Assembly (NCBI GenBank): GCA_946623485.1
Contig: CAMORF010000180.1
Span: forward strand, 1-5,315
DNA from: an uncultured Clostridia bacterium
Lineage (GTDB): Bacteria; Bacillota; Clostridia; Lachnospirales; Lachnospiraceae
Length of the DNA stretch: 5,315 nt
Direction of reading: 5' to 3'
Made by a program: the position numbers and the translations under genes. Numbering within the stretch: the first letter of the stretch is position 1; the number at the start of each line of letters is the position of its first letter. The notes beneath the pieces were generated by a model, which worked only from the letters and a program-made list of their open reading frames with translations, did not search any database and had not been told where the DNA came from. This document shows, in pieces, positions 5,287 through 5,315 of the stretch.

Positions 5287-5315
5287 CCCCCTATAGTCAA
5301 TCAGCATTTCGCTTA

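Noticed and set aside
5290..5300. TTGACTATAGG as a deoC promoter
   Set aside because: TTGACT resembles a -35 box, but no -10-like sequence lies 16-18 bases downstream, and using TATAGG as the -10 box would need a -35 box that is not clear near the window edge.

Overview
The window is a run of four genes, all on the minus strand, so transcription reads from the right-hand end towards position 1. In that order they are deoC (deoxyribose-phosphate aldolase), a secreted protein with a peptidoglycan-binding domain, a large AraC-type regulator fused to a GH39-like domain, and the first 154 codons of a GH3 beta-glycosidase that runs off the left edge. The fused AraC/GH39 regulator, the cytosolic GH3 enzyme, the strong AGGAGG-type ribosome binding site and the moderately GC-rich codon usage suggest a Firmicute, most likely a gut Lachnospiraceae or related Clostridia. 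This assignment is inferred from gene content only; no rRNA or other marker gene is present.

Layout from right to left. 5209-5315 is a leader in front of deoC with mutually exclusive hairpins near the ribosome binding site. deoC occupies 4555-5208. 4306-4554 holds a weak hairpin after deoC, a 13-bp tandem repeat, a degenerate repeat copy and then copy B of a perfect 83-bp repeat, which ends 23 bases before the peptidoglycan-binding gene (3277-4305). 3143-3276 holds copy A of the same repeat, 17 bases before the AraC/GH39 gene (740-3142). 463-739 holds a 34-bp tandem repeat that includes the stop codon of the AraC/GH39 gene, followed by a CAG-rich leader in front of the GH3 gene (1-462).

The AraC/GH39 protein and the GH3 enzyme plausibly form a glycoside-sensing and glycoside-hydrolysing pair. 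The GH39 part keeps the nucleophile-type TEWN motif but lacks the usual WNEP acid/base motif, so it looks more like a ligand sensor than an enzyme. deoC and the peptidoglycan-binding gene have no obvious functional link to this pair. No transposase, integrase, CRISPR array, tRNA or rRNA was seen.

The least expected feature is the 83-bp repeat. It is identical in two places, in the same orientation, directly in front of two unrelated genes. It contains a promoter-like pair of boxes and a hairpin, so it may be a dispersed element that supplies a promoter or leader. This is a hypothesis, not a demonstrated system.
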